A program made the position numbers and the translations under genes. A stretch of 6,308 bases of DNA from Planctomycetaceae bacterium. Lineage in GTDB: Bacteria > Planctomycetota > Planctomycetia > Pirellulales > UBA1268. Positions 5,416 through 6,308 of the stretch are shown here, one piece after another. Each line of letters starts with the position of its first letter. Position 1 is the stretch's first letter. The stretch lies in NCBI GenBank assembly GCA_947464585.1, contig CANHYS010000141.1, positions 1 through 6,308 on the forward strand, read 5' to 3'. The notes below the pieces were generated by a model, which did no database searches, was not told the DNA's origin, and saw nothing but the letters and a program-made list of their open reading frames with translations.

Positions 5416-6308
5416 ATGAAACTCGTGGTCATCTGCCGCACCTTCACCCGTACCTTCATCTGTCTCGTCGCGATCATTCCGTTGATCGTGTGCGCCGCGG
5501 TCGCTGCTGCCGATGAGCAGCCCGGCCCCTTTCCCGCCACCGTCCGGGTCATCGCCGACCACACCTATCTCCGCGCCGGGCCGGGCGACGACTTCTATCC
5601 CACCGAGCGGCTTGTCGCCGGCACGGCGGTCGAAGTATGGGCCGTCGATCCGTCGGGCTATGTCGCCGTGCGGCCCGGGAACGGCAGCTTTAGCTGGCTG
5701 CGGGCGTGTGATGTCGATGCGGTCTCTGTCATCGGTGATCCTCCGACTGGCCAGGCTTCCGGTCGTGGTGTCGGCGTGATCGTGACCGACAGCGCCGTGT
5801 CGCGGGTGGGATCGCAACTCAACGACCTGCGGCATGTCGCCCAGGTGAGCCTCGAAGCGGGTGAACGCGTGCAGGTGATCGAGGAGGTGCGGATTGCCGC
5901 AGGACGCCACGCGGGACTGTGGGTGCGGATCGAACCGCCGGCGGGTGAATTCCGCTGGGCGTGGCTGGGCGATCTGGAGACGCCACCTGGCGTCGTGCCG
6001 CCCGCGCCGGCCGTCGCCGCGACCGCAGACGCCTCCGACGCCAACGCCGCGTCGATCGGCGAGGCGATGGCCGCGATCAAGGACGCAAGCATTGCCGTGG
6101 CGCAGGCGGTGAGCGATGCAGGCACGTCGGCCGCGGCTACGCCAACTTTAGACACGCAGCTAGCGACGGACAGGGGTGCGCCAACTGGAGACACGCAGCT
6201 AGCGGCAGGCATAGGTGCGCAGGGCGCTCCGGCTGCCCCGCCCCAACAGCTGGGATTCATGCCCTCGGCCCGGCGGCTCTTTGCCGGCTGGCTGCCGCGC
6301 GGCACGAG
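5416..6308 (+). CDS. secreted protein with two SH3-like domains, 5' part (runs off right edge)
   Basis: A frame opens at the ATG at 5416 and continues through 297 codons to the edge without a stop. A signal peptide is clear (about 1-32, RTFTRTF then a hydrophobic core to VAAA), so the product is exported; the C of LIVC lacks a proper lipobox. The first bacterial SH3-like domain lies at about 43-105, with the typical TYLRAGPGDDFYPTERLVAGTAVEV core cut here into TYLRAGPGDDF (50-60) and LVAGTAVEV (66-74). A second, more diverged one lies at about 118-188 (SRVGSQLNDLRHV, LEAGERVQVIEE, LWVRIEPP). SH3b domains usually bind cell-wall or protein ligands. An Ala-rich tail follows, with a two-copy 13-residue repeat at 242-267 and then MPSARRLFAGWLPRG. 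AGGG directly abuts the ATG, so initiation at the GTG at 5425 (9 bases after AGGG) is an alternative that keeps the signal peptide. The downstream function is unknown. Confidence 0.85.
   Translation, partial: MKLVVICRTFTRTFICLVAIIPLIVCAAVAAADEQPGPFPATVRVIADHTYLRAGPGDDFYPTERLVAGTAVEVWAVDPSGYVAVRPGNGSFSWLRACDVDAVSVIGDPPTGQASGRGVGVIVTDSAVSRVGSQLNDLRHVAQVSLEAGERVQVIEEVRIAAGRHAGLWVRIEPPAGEFRWAWLGDLETPPGVVPPAPAVAATADASDANAASIGEAMAAIKDASIAVAQAVSDAGTSAAATPTLDTQLATDRGAPTGDTQLAAGIGAQGAPAAPPQQLGFMPSARRLFAGWLPRGT
6139..6216 (+). repeat. 39-bp tandem repeat, two copies, in frame in the SH3 gene
   Basis: Copies lie at 6139-6177 and 6178-6216. Both contain GCCAACT, then GAGACACGCAGCTAGCG or GACACGCAGCTAGCG, and end in GGT, encoding TPTLDTQLATDRG and APTGDTQLAAGIG (13 residues each). 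Codons TTA, CTA (twice), ATA and AGG cluster here although they are rare in the rest of this GC-rich gene. The core GCAGCTAGCGGC contains the palindrome GCTAGC. This suggests an inserted or expanded repeat rather than ancestral coding sequence. Confidence 0.75.

Noticed and set aside
5436..5493. Lipoprotein signal in the SH3 protein (LIVC)
   Set aside because: The residue before the cysteine is valine, not the small Gly/Ala/Ser a lipobox needs, and a normal signal peptidase I site follows at VAAA.
5112..5516. Plus-strand 134-residue frame through the intergenic region
   Set aside because: It starts inside the 243-aa gene in another frame, runs through three hairpins and a terminator, and ends inside the SH3 gene; no protein features are visible.
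5085..5564. Minus-strand 159-residue frame over the same intergenic region
   Set aside because: It overlaps the terminator and the ends of both flanking genes, with low-complexity composition and no recognisable motif.

Overview
The window is GC-rich chromosomal DNA (roughly two thirds G+C by eye) with dense, ATGA-overlapping genes. The gene content (a long NfeD protein with protease-like repeats, a short NfeD, FloA, and secreted SH3 proteins with Pro/Ala-rich tails) and the long proline/arginine-rich low-complexity stretches suggest a planctomycete (Planctomycetota, possibly Pirellulales-like). That assignment is inference from style and gene content; there is no rRNA or other marker here.

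Layout. Positions 432 to 1 (minus) hold the 5' part of pyrE, orotate phosphoribosyltransferase, which runs off the left edge. A 101-bp divergent intergenic region (433-533) carries a good sigma70-type promoter pointing right (TTGACT, 16 bp, TAGAAT at 465-492) and a -10-like box pointing left so close to pyrE that its message may be leaderless. From 534 to 5146 runs a probable membrane-microdomain operon: a long NfeD (722 aa, signal peptide, two degenerate ClpP-like domains, five membrane spans, OB domain), a short NfeD (209 aa, overlapping by ATGA), a 73-bp gap with a 7-bp inverted repeat, the flotillin-like protein FloA (338 aa), and an unrecognised single-span, proline-rich protein (243 aa, again overlapping by ATGA).

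Positions 5147-5415 hold no convincing gene but are rich in hairpins and end in a textbook intrinsic terminator (14-bp perfect stem plus T5). Only 13 bases after that terminator lies the start of a secreted protein with two SH3-like domains (5416 to the right edge), which contains a two-copy 39-bp tandem repeat with unusual codons.

How it fits together: NfeD proteins and FloA form a known partnership. FloA assembles membrane scaffolds, and NfeD proteins bind SPFH proteins through their OB domain or membrane part. Here both ClpP-like domains of the long NfeD appear to have lost the catalytic serine, so it probably acts as a scaffold rather than a protease. The 243-aa protein is a candidate fourth partner by position. 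pyrE looks functionally unrelated. The SH3 protein follows on the same strand but behind a terminator, so it is probably a separate or conditionally read-through unit.
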